From JAHRVQ01 sp051278195 (lineage in GTDB: Bacteria > Pseudomonadota > Gammaproteobacteria > Pseudomonadales > Azotimanducaceae): 64,000 nt of DNA. This document shows, piece after piece, positions 8,078 through 16,870 of the stretch. The notes below the pieces were generated by a model, which saw only the letters and a list, made by a program, of their open reading frames with translations, was not told where the DNA came from and did not search any database. The position numbers were made by a program, and so were the translations under genes. Position 1 is the first letter of the stretch, and each line of letters begins with the position of its first letter. Location: contig JBNMQM010000010.1 in assembly GCA_051278195.1 (NCBI GenBank), positions 23,638 through 87,637 of the forward strand, read 5' to 3'.

Positions 8078-11000
8078 ATGATCCGGCAGTTTTTCTTAAT
8101 TGGTTTACTAGGTATTCTTCTCGGCGGTTGTTCAGATGGCGGCGGTTCAACTGCCACAACGGATGTCACCGTGACTCAACCCGACCCGACTACACCGGTA
8201 TCTGGCGGTGGGGTGAAAGGCCCGCTGGTGAATGCCAATGCCAGTTTGTACCTTTTGGACGCCGCGGCGGCAGACCTCAAGGGCACCCTGATTTCCACCG
8301 GCAGCACTAGCACCTCTGCCGCGCTGCAGGGTATTACAATACCTGCAGCAGCACTCGATACCTTCTTGCTTGAAATTACAGCGGACGATGACACCGTCGA
8401 TCTGAACAGCGGCGTCGCGCCCATTCTCACTGTCTATAGGACGCTTGTGAGTGCACAGTCCATCCGCGGTGGTCAGGTCTTTGCTACGCCCGCCACGACA
8501 CTTGCTCTGGCGTTGGCACAGCAATCTGGCCCTTTTGATTCCCTTGAAGTGTTAACGACTGCGTTGAATATAAGTTCTCAGCAGGTGATTTCCACTCTGG
8601 GTTTCGGCTTGGCCGCCAGCACCGACCTGTCGACCAGTAACCCCCTGTTAACCGAGAGTGATACCACGGACGAACAGCAGGCAAGGGTACTCGCTTATCG
8701 ACTGGCGATTGAAGGGTTGGCCGCCATTCTAGATTTGTTAGCAACAGAAATTCTTGCCGCAGATCCAAGCAGTACGATCACGGTAGACGATGTCCTAGCG
8801 GCTATCTCTGAGGACCTTTCGGACGGTGCGATTGATGGCATGTCCGCCAGTGGGGCAATTGCTGCTTTAACCGGCGTTACCGACATCGGTGCGGTGGTGA
8901 GTACCGATCCCGCGTTGCTTATGATCCCTGGTACCAGCACTCCGATTACACGGGTGGCAGATGTCGTTGTCAGTGAAACTGACACAACCGGTGTGACGGT
9001 AGCAACCACTGGTATTACTTCGGGAACTGTGGCCGTGACGGCCAGACCCGCGAAATCTCGGCCTGATATCGATGGCGATGGCACGCCGGATAACGCCGAT
9101 GCATTTCCCTCTGACGGCAACGAGACCCTAGATACTGATGGCGATGGCACTGGCAACAATGCGGACGACGATGATGATGGCGATGGTGCTAGTGACGGCG
9201 ACGATGCTTTTCCGCTCTTGGCAGCAGAGAGCCTCGATACCGATGGTGACGGTATCGGCAATAACACTGACACCGATGATGATGGTGACGGCACCGAAGA
9301 CAGTGCTGATGCGTTGCCATTGGATGCGACAGAAATTGTCGATACCGATAGTGACGGGACGGGTAATAACGCGGATACGGACGATGACGGAGATGGCGTG
9401 ACTGACGCCTCAGATCGCTTTCCTGTTGACGCTGCAGAGCAGGCAGACACAGATGGTGATGGTGTCGGTAATAATGCAGACACGGATGACGATGGTGACG
9501 GCGTTGCTGATGCAGATGACAATCTGCCGCTAGACGCCCGTGCATCAGTTGCGACATCAGCAACGATTGGTGCGGGTGGAGGCTCTCTTACCTCACCTGA
9601 TGGACTGATGACTCTGACATTTCCCGCTAACGCGCTGCCGGTGGATACCGTGATTTCGATCGGCTCGCCTACAGTGGCTGCGACTGCCGAGTTTGATACT
9701 GACAAACTGCCAGTGGACGGGCACTACCTGCTAGAACCTGATGGCACACAATTTGCCGTGCCTGTTGAAATGGAATGGGACATTCCATCTAACAGCACTC
9801 GCCCGGGAGCGATAAGGATGGTCTCTTTACTCAGCGGTGGAGTCTTTACTGTGCCCGGTGAGCTAGTGGTCACCAACCCCGTGATCGGAAAGGTTACGAC
9901 TTCAATCGAACACTTCTCTGATTTATTTTTTGTCATAATCGGCGGTGTGGTGGCTATCAATCAGCCGAGTACCACCGTGGGCACTACGCTGACTTGGAAT
10001 TATGATTTTGATGTGCAGGATGAAAATTTTACATACGACTTTCGAACAGAAGGTGCTGTCATCTTCGACAATAGTGGCGTTGCAGGGATCACTAAGCAAC
10101 CAGAGCTACTCTTAGGTGGCACCGTGATCTCGGCTCCGACTCACGACCAGGTGATCGACTGCGAATTCGATAAGGGTACAAATGAAAGCGAAGACCAATT
10201 CATATGTTCACCGTCTATGGAGGGCACTATTACGGCTACCTGTCTAACCGGTTCGGCAGAGGGACTGAAAGCAAGAATGGGCTTTAACTTCGAATTAAGC
10301 ACGGACAATGTAGGCGTTATTTTGATTCCACAAGGACGTGGGCTACTGCGGGTGGAAGCGGACGCTTTTTGCCTGGATACCATCGAGATCACAGGGCCTG
10401 TTTTCATCTCGATCGGCAACGACATAGACCGCATTACCGAAGCGCCGGAATCTTTGGTGCTCGATGAATGCGGTAGCCAATCTCAGCCTTACAATGTGGT
10501 GGTTTCTAATACTCAAACGAAAATCGTCAACAGCGCTGGGAGTTGTTCACGAGAGCTAAACTTTACGGCGGGCGACAACTCGATTTTTGGTGCGCTGCTC
10601 CTTGTCGTGGACGCAATTTCGCGCTTGTTTATCTATGGTGAATCTGGCGTCTTTATCATTGAGTTAATCGATGGCGTATTTGGTCAATTGTCGGATTTCA
10701 CCAGCGCCACTACTGACATACAGTTTGCAGTCAATGATGATGGAAGCCAAGTTTCGAGTCAGGCGTTCTCAACAAACAACCGGGGTCAGGTAAAACTGCG
10801 GACCCTGAACGCAGATGGCACCAATAGCGACGAAGAAGTGTTTAGTGCTTTCGGCCTGAGGACAGGGACATTCATCGGTTATGGGCCCTCGACCTCTAAG
10901 ACAGGTCTTGCCATCACTTCCGCAAACCCGAGCATCGTTTATCACATTAACCACAGTGTTGATCCTGCAGTCGCAACAGAAATTGGTAACGTGGGTGACA

Positions 11001-11542
11001 CTGCCTTGGGGATCAGTTGTGTGCGGCTGTCCTGTGCATCTGACACTGCATGCTCCGTTACCAATAGTGAAACGATGGGCTGCGCGGTGAGTGCTTTTGG
11101 CAGCGAAGAGGTCTACCCGATCTTTTCGAGTGACGTTGTCACAAATGCGGCAACCTCACCCACCTTCAACTTTAGCGCACCGATCACCGGCATTAAAACC
11201 GCCAGTCCATTCGTAAAGTCCAATGAGAATGGTCAGATAGTGATTGCCACGGTGAACGATAACGAGATAGGTAAGGTGATGCTAACGATTCGGGATCCGG
11301 CTGGCACGGAAGTTCAGACAGCCGAATTTTTCCTGACCGGATATGAAGGCACGACTGGCTTTATCGCGAATGGCAGCTCCATTGTGATGATTGACCCTAG
11401 TGCAGAGTATCCCAATGGGGCGCTTAGAATTGGGCTTAAAAACCCCAATGGCCCTGATGACGGTATTTTGACCATTCCTGCTACCGAAGAGTTATTGGGT
11501 TCCTCGCCGGAGCCCTTCTTTGGTCCTGCTTTCAATAACTGA
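8078..11542 (+). CDS. Large surface lipoprotein with thrombospondin type 3 calcium repeats
   Basis: About 1154 residues. The N-terminus (IRQFFLIGLLGILLGGCS) is a lipoprotein signal with lipobox LGGC. Residues about 45-310 form an Ala/Thr-rich domain of a type common in marine bacterial lipoproteins. Residues about 329-487 hold Asp-rich TSP3 repeats that should bind calcium. A ZU5-like segment follows (GAGGGSLTSPDGLMTLTFPA), then about 600 residues of beta-rich sequence I do not recognise. The ATG at 8078 is chosen over the TTG at 8072 because GGGGAG lies six bases before it. It is probably on the cell surface, with a role in adhesion or matrix. It is divergent from the two-component pair. Confidence 0.85.
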   Translation: MIRQFFLIGLLGILLGGCSDGGGSTATTDVTVTQPDPTTPVSGGGVKGPLVNANASLYLLDAAAADLKGTLISTGSTSTSAALQGITIPAAALDTFLLEITADDDTVDLNSGVAPILTVYRTLVSAQSIRGGQVFATPATTLALALAQQSGPFDSLEVLTTALNISSQQVISTLGFGLAASTDLSTSNPLLTESDTTDEQQARVLAYRLAIEGLAAILDLLATEILAADPSSTITVDDVLAAISEDLSDGAIDGMSASGAIAALTGVTDIGAVVSTDPALLMIPGTSTPITRVADVVVSETDTTGVTVATTGITSGTVAVTARPAKSRPDIDGDGTPDNADAFPSDGNETLDTDGDGTGNNADDDDDGDGASDGDDAFPLLAAESLDTDGDGIGNNTDTDDDGDGTEDSADALPLDATEIVDTDSDGTGNNADTDDDGDGVTDASDRFPVDAAEQADTDGDGVGNNADTDDDGDGVADADDNLPLDARASVATSATIGAGGGSLTSPDGLMTLTFPANALPVDTVISIGSPTVAATAEFDTDKLPVDGHYLLEPDGTQFAVPVEMEWDIPSNSTRPGAIRMVSLLSGGVFTVPGELVVTNPVIGKVTTSIEHFSDLFFVIIGGVVAINQPSTTVGTTLTWNYDFDVQDENFTYDFRTEGAVIFDNSGVAGITKQPELLLGGTVISAPTHDQVIDCEFDKGTNESEDQFICSPSMEGTITATCLTGSAEGLKARMGFNFELSTDNVGVILIPQGRGLLRVEADAFCLDTIEITGPVFISIGNDIDRITEAPESLVLDECGSQSQPYNVVVSNTQTKIVNSAGSCSRELNFTAGDNSIFGALLLVVDAISRLFIYGESGVFIIELIDGVFGQLSDFTSATTDIQFAVNDDGSQVSSQAFSTNNRGQVKLRTLNADGTNSDEEVFSAFGLRTGTFIGYGPSTSKTGLAITSANPSIVYHINHSVDPAVATEIGNVGDTALGISCVRLSCASDTACSVTNSETMGCAVSAFGSEEVYPIFSSDVVTNAATSPTFNFSAPITGIKTASPFVKSNENGQIVIATVNDNEIGKVMLTIRDPAGTEVQTAEFFLTGYEGTTGFIANGSSIVMIDPSAEYPNGALRIGLKNPNGPDDGILTIPATEELLGSSPEPFFGPAFNN
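9063..9540 (+). repeat. Coding repeats: TSP3-like aspartate-rich units
   Basis: About four imperfect units of roughly 38-39 codons inside the lipoprotein gene. Each has the pattern DTDGDGxGNNxDxDDDGDG followed by a D-x-F/L-P-x-D linker. Acidic residues are spaced as in calcium-binding thrombospondin type 3 repeats. DNA identity between units is high at GAT/GAC-rich positions, so unit number may vary between strains. Confidence 0.85.
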
Positions 11543-11625
11543 TCGATGGCGAGATTAGCTCTCTGAGCCCTTTTGTTTAGCGTTTTTTTTAGCTCTTTAT
11601 TGAGTGCTGGGATAAAGGTGGTTTT

Positions 11626-13179
11626 CTACCGGTTGCGAAGCTCTTTGCGAAGAATCTTGCCCGCTGCGCTTTTTGGAATGACATCAATCACTTCGAGTTG
11701 CCTGATCTGCTTGTAACTCACTAGGTTTTCGCTGACCAGTGCCTGAACCTCTTCAAGCGTGACCTCCACTCCAGGGGGTGTGGTGACAAACGCTTTTGGC
11801 ACTTCGCCAGCCTCATCGTCGGGTATACCAATTACAGCGACGTCGGCGACTTTCGGGTGCGTAATGAGTAGCGCTTCTAGTTCTGCCGGTGCGACCTGAA
11901 AGCCCTTGAATTTGATGAGCTCTTTCATGCGATCGACGATAGACATGTGTCCATGTTCGTCAATGATGGCAATGTCACCCGTGTGTAACCAGCCGTCAGC
12001 GTCAATTGTTTCGGCGGTGGCGGTTGGATTGTTGAGGTAACCCGTCATCACTTGCGGGCCGCGTACCCAAAGTTCGCCACGGCCGCCAACGTCCTGATCT
12101 TCACCTGTCTCTGGATCGACGACTCGGCTCTCCGTATTGGAAGCAGTGACACCGCTGGTGCCGGGACGGTATTGGCCTTCAACAGTCAAATGGCTGACGG
12201 GGCTGAGTTCGGTCATGCCGAAGCCTTGGACGACTTCGCAGCCAAGGCGGGCAGCAGCTTGCGCGGCGAGTTCCGCACCAAGCGGCGCGGCACCAGAAAA
12301 AACTTGTTTGATCGATGAGGTGTCGTAGTCGTCGACAATCGGCGCGTTGACGAGGCCAATAATAATGGGTGGCACGGCAAAGAACCGGGTGATCTTAAGA
12401 TCTTGTACTGCCTGCAGCGCCTCAACCATATCGAATCTGGGCATGGTGATGGTCATGACGCCGTTGCTGAGGAGACTATTCATCAAAACCTGCATGCCGT
12501 AAATATGGAAGAAAGGTAAGGCAGCTAAGGCCACTTCGTTTTCCTGATAATGAATTGCATGAATGCACTGTTCGATGTTGGCAACGAGATTACGATGAGA
12601 AAGCATGACGCCTTTAGGCAGACCTGTTGTACCTGACGAATACGGCAGTACAACCGTATGCGTTGCTGTGTCTACAGCGATCTGCGCGATAGGATCGCCA
12701 AATACCTCGGACATTGCCGTCGTACCAGCGACGGCATCGCCGATGATGATGACTTCGGTGACGTCTGTTCCTGCTATTGCTTCGAGTGCGGTCGCAGCGA
12801 ACATCGGCACGGTGAACAACATGGATGCACCCGCATCCTGGAGTTGATGCCGAACTTCTTTTGCGCCATAGGTTGGGTTGATCGTGGTGACAGCAGCACC
12901 GGCCACTGCAACGCCGTGGAATACGATCGCGTATTCAGGGAGGTTTGGTGCCATCAGCCCAACGACTTTGCCCGGTGAGATGCCCCGTGCAGCTAGCCCG
13001 CCCGCCAGTGAGTAAATGGCATCACTCAACTCTGCATAGGTATACGAGCTCGTATTCGCCGCATCCCGAATCGCGACACGGTCAGATAACTCTGAGGCTT
13101 TTCGTAACACGTGCGCGGTAATTGTTACCTCTGGAATTTCGACATCAGGCAGCGGGCTAGAATGAATTATTATCGGCAT
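11626..13179 (-). CDS. AMP-dependent acyl/aryl-CoA ligase (4-coumarate-CoA-ligase-like)
   Basis: A 517-residue ANL-superfamily enzyme with all core motifs: the P-loop-like YSSGTTGLPKGVMLSHRNL near residue 180, GFGMTELSP near 325, the GWLHTGD motif near 405, the hinge DRMKELIKFKGFQVAP, and the C-terminal catalytic lysine in PKSAAGKILRKELR. It activates a carboxylic acid to an acyl-adenylate and then a CoA thioester. The overall arrangement is closest to 4-coumarate-CoA-ligase-like enzymes, but the acid cannot be read from sequence. No signal peptide; cytoplasmic. It stands alone, 85 bases from the end of the lipoprotein gene on the other strand. Confidence 0.93.
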   Translation of the reverse strand: MPIIIHSSPLPDVEIPEVTITAHVLRKASELSDRVAIRDAANTSSYTYAELSDAIYSLAGGLAARGISPGKVVGLMAPNLPEYAIVFHGVAVAGAAVTTINPTYGAKEVRHQLQDAGASMLFTVPMFAATALEAIAGTDVTEVIIIGDAVAGTTAMSEVFGDPIAQIAVDTATHTVVLPYSSGTTGLPKGVMLSHRNLVANIEQCIHAIHYQENEVALAALPFFHIYGMQVLMNSLLSNGVMTITMPRFDMVEALQAVQDLKITRFFAVPPIIIGLVNAPIVDDYDTSSIKQVFSGAAPLGAELAAQAAARLGCEVVQGFGMTELSPVSHLTVEGQYRPGTSGVTASNTESRVVDPETGEDQDVGGRGELWVRGPQVMTGYLNNPTATAETIDADGWLHTGDIAIIDEHGHMSIVDRMKELIKFKGFQVAPAELEALLITHPKVADVAVIGIPDDEAGEVPKAFVTTPPGVEVTLEEVQALVSENLVSYKQIRQLEVIDVIPKSAAGKILRKELRNR

Positions 13180-13322
13180 AGGGCATCTTCAGTTTTAACG
13201 GGACAGCTTCAAGCTGAGAAGCATGAAGTATATTGCTGGTGACGCTGAGTACAATAGCAAACGTCTGACGACCTAAAATTATCAGTGCTCTTATGTGATT
13301 ATGTGTAACCTATTACCATGTA

Positions 13323-13354
13323 GCGGAGAGGAGTCTGTTTTGACACCTCTCCGC
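13323..13354. terminator. Strong hairpin between two minus-strand genes
   Basis: A nine-base-pair stem (GCGGAGAGG paired with CCTCTCCGC) with an additional inner GTC/GAC pairing and a TGTTTT loop. It begins just past the stop of the ClpS-like gene at 13361. It lacks a clear T-tract on the minus strand, so termination or mRNA 3'-end protection are both possible. Confidence 0.5.
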
Positions 13355-13360
13355 AGTTGC

Positions 13361-14191
13361 TCAGTTGGCAATTCTGCAGCTTAGAGAATATCCTTTCTCT
13401 AAAGAGTTTTTGTTAATTGATTCGACTAATTGAAGCGCTTGATCGCTTTCCACAAGCGCGACGACGGACTCTTTTTGAGTCGTCATCTTCACCAACCGCT
13501 GGGTTGCTTTTCTCGGCATATAGTCAAAATGATCGACGAGCAGTTGTGAAACAACGGCGGCTGGCGTTTTGCCATCATGAATCAAGATGATGCCAGTGGC
13601 ATTCTCTATTGGCCTAAAGCTCTCTGCTATCCAATCGAACACAGGACTATCTTTGAGAACGTCTGATGTGCCCATGTTGAGACAGATGACGGCCCCGCGT
13701 ACCTCCATGAAATACGAGCGTGATGCCCAGTGTGCGATATCGCCAAACCTATAAGCATGATCAAGTCGAGTGGCTGGCCTGCCGCCGAGCATCACTTCTG
13801 TTACCGTCGCTGCAATACCTTCTTTCTCGAGACAATCTTTATTGAGATCGAACACATCGGGGTCTCCGCTGTTCGCTGCTGATTGTCTTGATTCTGCAGG
13901 CAGTCCCCAGAAAATGTTGACGATGCCATCGTGAATGATCGGGGCATTGCGAAGGTACCTTGCGACCTCAAATGCACTGTTGTAAATATCAGGCCCAAGA
14001 TCTCGCCACGTTGAAGGAACTTCAATCGTGTCGCCGAAATCGTGGTTGTTAATGGTTTGAGTTTTTTGTTGTGTCATTGATTTATCCTCTGACGTCTGTT
14101 GACGGAGGACTTGATAAGCAACGGTGTAGGATTCACCCGTTCGAGCAATACGTGCGCGGACGCGTTTTTTGAATCGTCGGTCGCGTGTCAT
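13361..14191 (-). CDS. Unusual protein with basic N-terminus, Mog1/PsbP-like middle and ClpS-like C-terminus
   Basis: A 276-residue protein. The first 30 residues (MTRDRRFKKRVRARIARTGE) are strongly basic. Residues about 50-200 are a beta-rich domain with TIEVPSTWRDLG and GAVICLNMGTSDVL that may be Mog1/PsbP- or DUF1795-like. The last 75 residues follow the ClpS pattern: a strand IILIHDGKTPAA in the place of the ClpS NDD-TP segment, a helix LLVDHFDYMPRKATQRL, and an ending EKGYSLSCRI like ClpS HPLLCTLE. The ClpS histidine that contacts N-degrons appears absent. GGAGG six bases upstream supports the ATG. It may be a Clp-related adaptor, but this is inference. Confidence 0.6.
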   Translation of the reverse strand: MTRDRRFKKRVRARIARTGESYTVAYQVLRQQTSEDKSMTQQKTQTINNHDFGDTIEVPSTWRDLGPDIYNSAFEVARYLRNAPIIHDGIVNIFWGLPAESRQSAANSGDPDVFDLNKDCLEKEGIAATVTEVMLGGRPATRLDHAYRFGDIAHWASRSYFMEVRGAVICLNMGTSDVLKDSPVFDWIAESFRPIENATGIILIHDGKTPAAVVSQLLVDHFDYMPRKATQRLVKMTTQKESVVALVESDQALQLVESINKNSLEKGYSLSCRIAN

Positions 14192-14402
14192 CTCAGCCTC
14201 CGAATCTCAGGATCCACATTCCCCAGCAATGCCACCTAAGACCAAGTGACTAAGTTAGAGCTTTGAGAACGTTTTCCCTTTGCCTCAAGGAAGTGATCTT
14301 GCTGGAGAAGATCTACAGAGGATTGGCGTAAAGCACGCCATAACAAATGAGGCTATATCATCAAGAATGAAAATCAACGTCTAAACGCTGTAGCATGTGC
14401 TG

Positions 14403-15155
14403 ATGAATCCAAATGAATTACTCGCCCAACAATTAAGGCCATTCGAGGAGAAAGCCCGTGGAATGAGTGGTTGGGTGCTTGAATACCAGCCAACTCCGGT
14501 TTCATCGGGGCCACCCTGGAGCTATGAGGCCCGAGCAGCCGCATTGCTGGCAGAAACCACGTCGGTATTAGACTTGGGAACCGGCGGTGGAGAAGTTCTA
14601 AAGCGGCTGACTGTAGATTATGCAGGGTTTGCAGTTGCGGCAGAGCAGTATTATCTGAACGCACCGGTGGCCAGTGAAAACCTGAATGGTGTGGCGGATG
14701 TGGTCCGGTGCGACAGCAACATCCTGCCCTTTGCCGATAGGAGCTTCGACCTTGTGCTTTCTCGGCACACTGCTCTTAGTCCAAATGAGGTTGGTCGGGT
14801 GGTGCGAGAGGGTGGGCGCTTTCTCACACAGCAGATTATCCCTGACTATCTGTCCGAGCTAAGCAGCTATTTTCCCGATATGAATATCTACTCTAATCAC
14901 TTCGAACAATATTGTGAGGGACTGAAAAAAGCAGGGTTCTGCATTCTTGACGCTCGTGAATTCCGAACACTGGCACGCTTTGAGGAGTTAGGACATCTTG
15001 TCTACTTGCTGGTTGCCGCGCCATGGACGGTGCCTGGCTTTAGTGTCGACACACATCTAAAAAATCTGCAAAGCTTGCAGCGATTAATCGCACTAGGCCA
15101 ACCGCTTGAATTCACCACGGGATATTGTGTTATCGAAGGTGAGTACTGTATCTAA
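14403..15155 (+). CDS. Class I SAM-dependent methyltransferase
   Basis: About 250 residues. Motif I is clear (VLDLGTGGGEVLKRL, near residue 60), followed by an acidic motif II region and the Methyltransf_11-type block ILPFADRSFDLVLSRHTAL, then a segment like VVREGGRFLTQQ. It transfers a methyl group from S-adenosylmethionine; the acceptor is unknown. The open frame could start at GTG 14397 or ATG 14403; the ATG is chosen, although neither has a strong ribosome-binding site. It is monocistronic, between a minus-strand gene on each side. Confidence 0.8.
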   Translation: MNPNELLAQQLRPFEEKARGMSGWVLEYQPTPVSSGPPWSYEARAAALLAETTSVLDLGTGGGEVLKRLTVDYAGFAVAAEQYYLNAPVASENLNGVADVVRCDSNILPFADRSFDLVLSRHTALSPNEVGRVVREGGRFLTQQIIPDYLSELSSYFPDMNIYSNHFEQYCEGLKKAGFCILDAREFRTLARFEELGHLVYLLVAAPWTVPGFSVDTHLKNLQSLQRLIALGQPLEFTTGYCVIEGEYCI

Positions 15156-15254
15156 CAGGCACAAGCAGTCGCTTTATCCTTAGCAGTAATTGTTTTCAGT
15201 TAGGCGATTAGTTAATCAATTGAGCTCTTTAAACCAGTGACTTGAGCGAGCTAC

Positions 15255-16607
15255 CTAATAGTCCAGATCAAACGGCTCTAGGGTCAAAGCGCCTCGACGC
15301 AATAACACTTTGCCATCCTGCTCATCCACAGTGTGTGATTCACCAAAAACGCCATTCTGCATGCCGCTCACCCAGCGGAAATCTCGCCCATCCTGCTCAC
15401 CAATTGACATCGCCATAGATGGGCGCAACACATCCGGTGTTGCCATTACCATGCGGTTACCGATGCGTTGAAATAAACTGTTACCCCAGCGCATGGTGTA
15501 CAGGCCCGATATTTTGTCGAGCCAGGCGGTGTCAATACCTGTTGGTTCTGTCAGCTTCGATTCATTGGCTGCCACCACGTTGAGGATGTCCATTAAGCCG
15601 AAGGCGATCTCCTGAGGAAACGGGTTCAGTGCGTTACTGAGCACAACAATTACCAATTTGTGTTGTTGGCAAAGTAACGAGTAGGTAATAAATCCAGGGT
15701 AGCCGCCGCCATGACCCACATAGTCCATGCCACTGCTGTTGCCTAATTCAAAACCCAGTCCCCATTTGTAGGCATCATCAATAAACTGCGGTCGCTGCAT
15801 TTCACGTTTGTCACGGTCGCTCAGAAAAGCCTCATTGCCTAGCTGATGGTGCCGATAAAACTGAATCAGGTCGGTGACGTTGCTACTGAATCCTGTTGCC
15901 GAGTTCATAACATTGGCGCGGACGTGCTCAAGCGGTTCGCGTTCTTGTCTCGGCAACTTACGACCATAGCCGGTTGCATGATCGGCTTCACGCCCGGGTT
16001 CAATGTCTGGTGCCGTATTTTTTAGGCCCATTGGATCTATAACAAGCGCTCGAACCGCATTCTCGTAGGTTTGGCCGGTAACCGCTTCAATGACTTGCCC
16101 CAGAATCGTAAACCCCATATTTGAATACTTCCAATGTTCGCCCGTCTCAAAGGAACTAAGGCCAAGGTCAGTCTGCTGCTTAATCTCGTCGAGGTTCGGA
16201 AATCGATCATCAGCCCAGTGCGCTGTTTGACCATCTCGGTTCATGCCCGATGAATGCGACAACAATTGGCGAATCGTGACATGTTCAAGATTTTTATCGG
16301 CAGCCGAACTGAACCAGTCGAGGTGCTGCTTGATCGGATCATCAAGCCGCAACCTACCCGCAGCAAACAACCTCATGATGGCGCTTGCGGTAAACAACTT
16401 GCTGTGTGAAGCAATTCGATAAAGGGTTTCTGGGGTTGCCACTTGGTTCTTTTCGACATTGCTGTAACCGAAAGATTTCTTAAAAACAGTTTGACCATCA
16501 ATGTCTATGCCAACTGACAGGCTCGGTAATTCACGGATGTAGGTTTGGTAGTTCAACCATTGATCAATAAATGCTGTCGCCAGCAGCGCTGCGTCTTTGA
16601 AGGCCAT
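15255..16607 (-). CDS. Serine hydrolase of the beta-lactamase class C / esterase family
   Basis: About 450 residues. The class C serine hydrolase signatures are present: SHSKL as the SxxK nucleophile motif near residue 70, YSNMGF as the YxN motif near residue 155, and HGGGYPG as the HxG box near residue 310, followed by a C-terminal beta-rich lipocalin-like extension. Such proteins act as esterases, D-aminopeptidases or penicillin-binding-like enzymes. No clear signal peptide, so probably cytoplasmic or peripheral. The ATG at 16605-16607 has GGGAG seven bases upstream and is preferred over the TTG at 16631. Confidence 0.88.
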   Translation of the reverse strand: MAFKDAALLATAFIDQWLNYQTYIRELPSLSVGIDIDGQTVFKKSFGYSNVEKNQVATPETLYRIASHSKLFTASAIMRLFAAGRLRLDDPIKQHLDWFSSAADKNLEHVTIRQLLSHSSGMNRDGQTAHWADDRFPNLDEIKQQTDLGLSSFETGEHWKYSNMGFTILGQVIEAVTGQTYENAVRALVIDPMGLKNTAPDIEPGREADHATGYGRKLPRQEREPLEHVRANVMNSATGFSSNVTDLIQFYRHHQLGNEAFLSDRDKREMQRPQFIDDAYKWGLGFELGNSSGMDYVGHGGGYPGFITYSLLCQQHKLVIVVLSNALNPFPQEIAFGLMDILNVVAANESKLTEPTGIDTAWLDKISGLYTMRWGNSLFQRIGNRMVMATPDVLRPSMAMSIGEQDGRDFRWVSGMQNGVFGESHTVDEQDGKVLLRRGALTLEPFDLDY

Positions 16608-16776
16608 CGGTAACTCCCGTAAAAGTGTCAATGAATAAAGCCGCTTAAACTCGCTTGTGCACGCGTAAAGGGCGGCCGAAATATACTGTTAACAAGTGGT
16701 TGAAGTTACGGCGTTATAGGGCTGAGCGTCAACTCTGAGTACCACTCAAACACATCGCCAAGGTTGGTGGCATGGG

Positions 16777-16807
16777 TAGGAGCTAAGTTAGGAGCTAAGT
16801 TAGGAGC
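16777..16807. repeat. Intergenic 12-base tandem repeat
   Basis: Two exact copies of TAGGAGCTAAGT plus a partial third, in the 263-base gap between two minus-strand genes. No other feature was seen in this gap. Confidence 0.9.
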
Positions 16808-16870
16808 AGTGCCTGTGGAATGGTTTGTGAACCAAAAACTGGCAGTGCTTGACCCCGATAATGGTCGCGC

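Noticed and set aside
8695..9705. A 336-codon open frame antisense to the TSP3 lipoprotein gene
   Set aside because: It is Ser/Val-rich with no domain and arises from the Asp-rich repeat codons read backwards.
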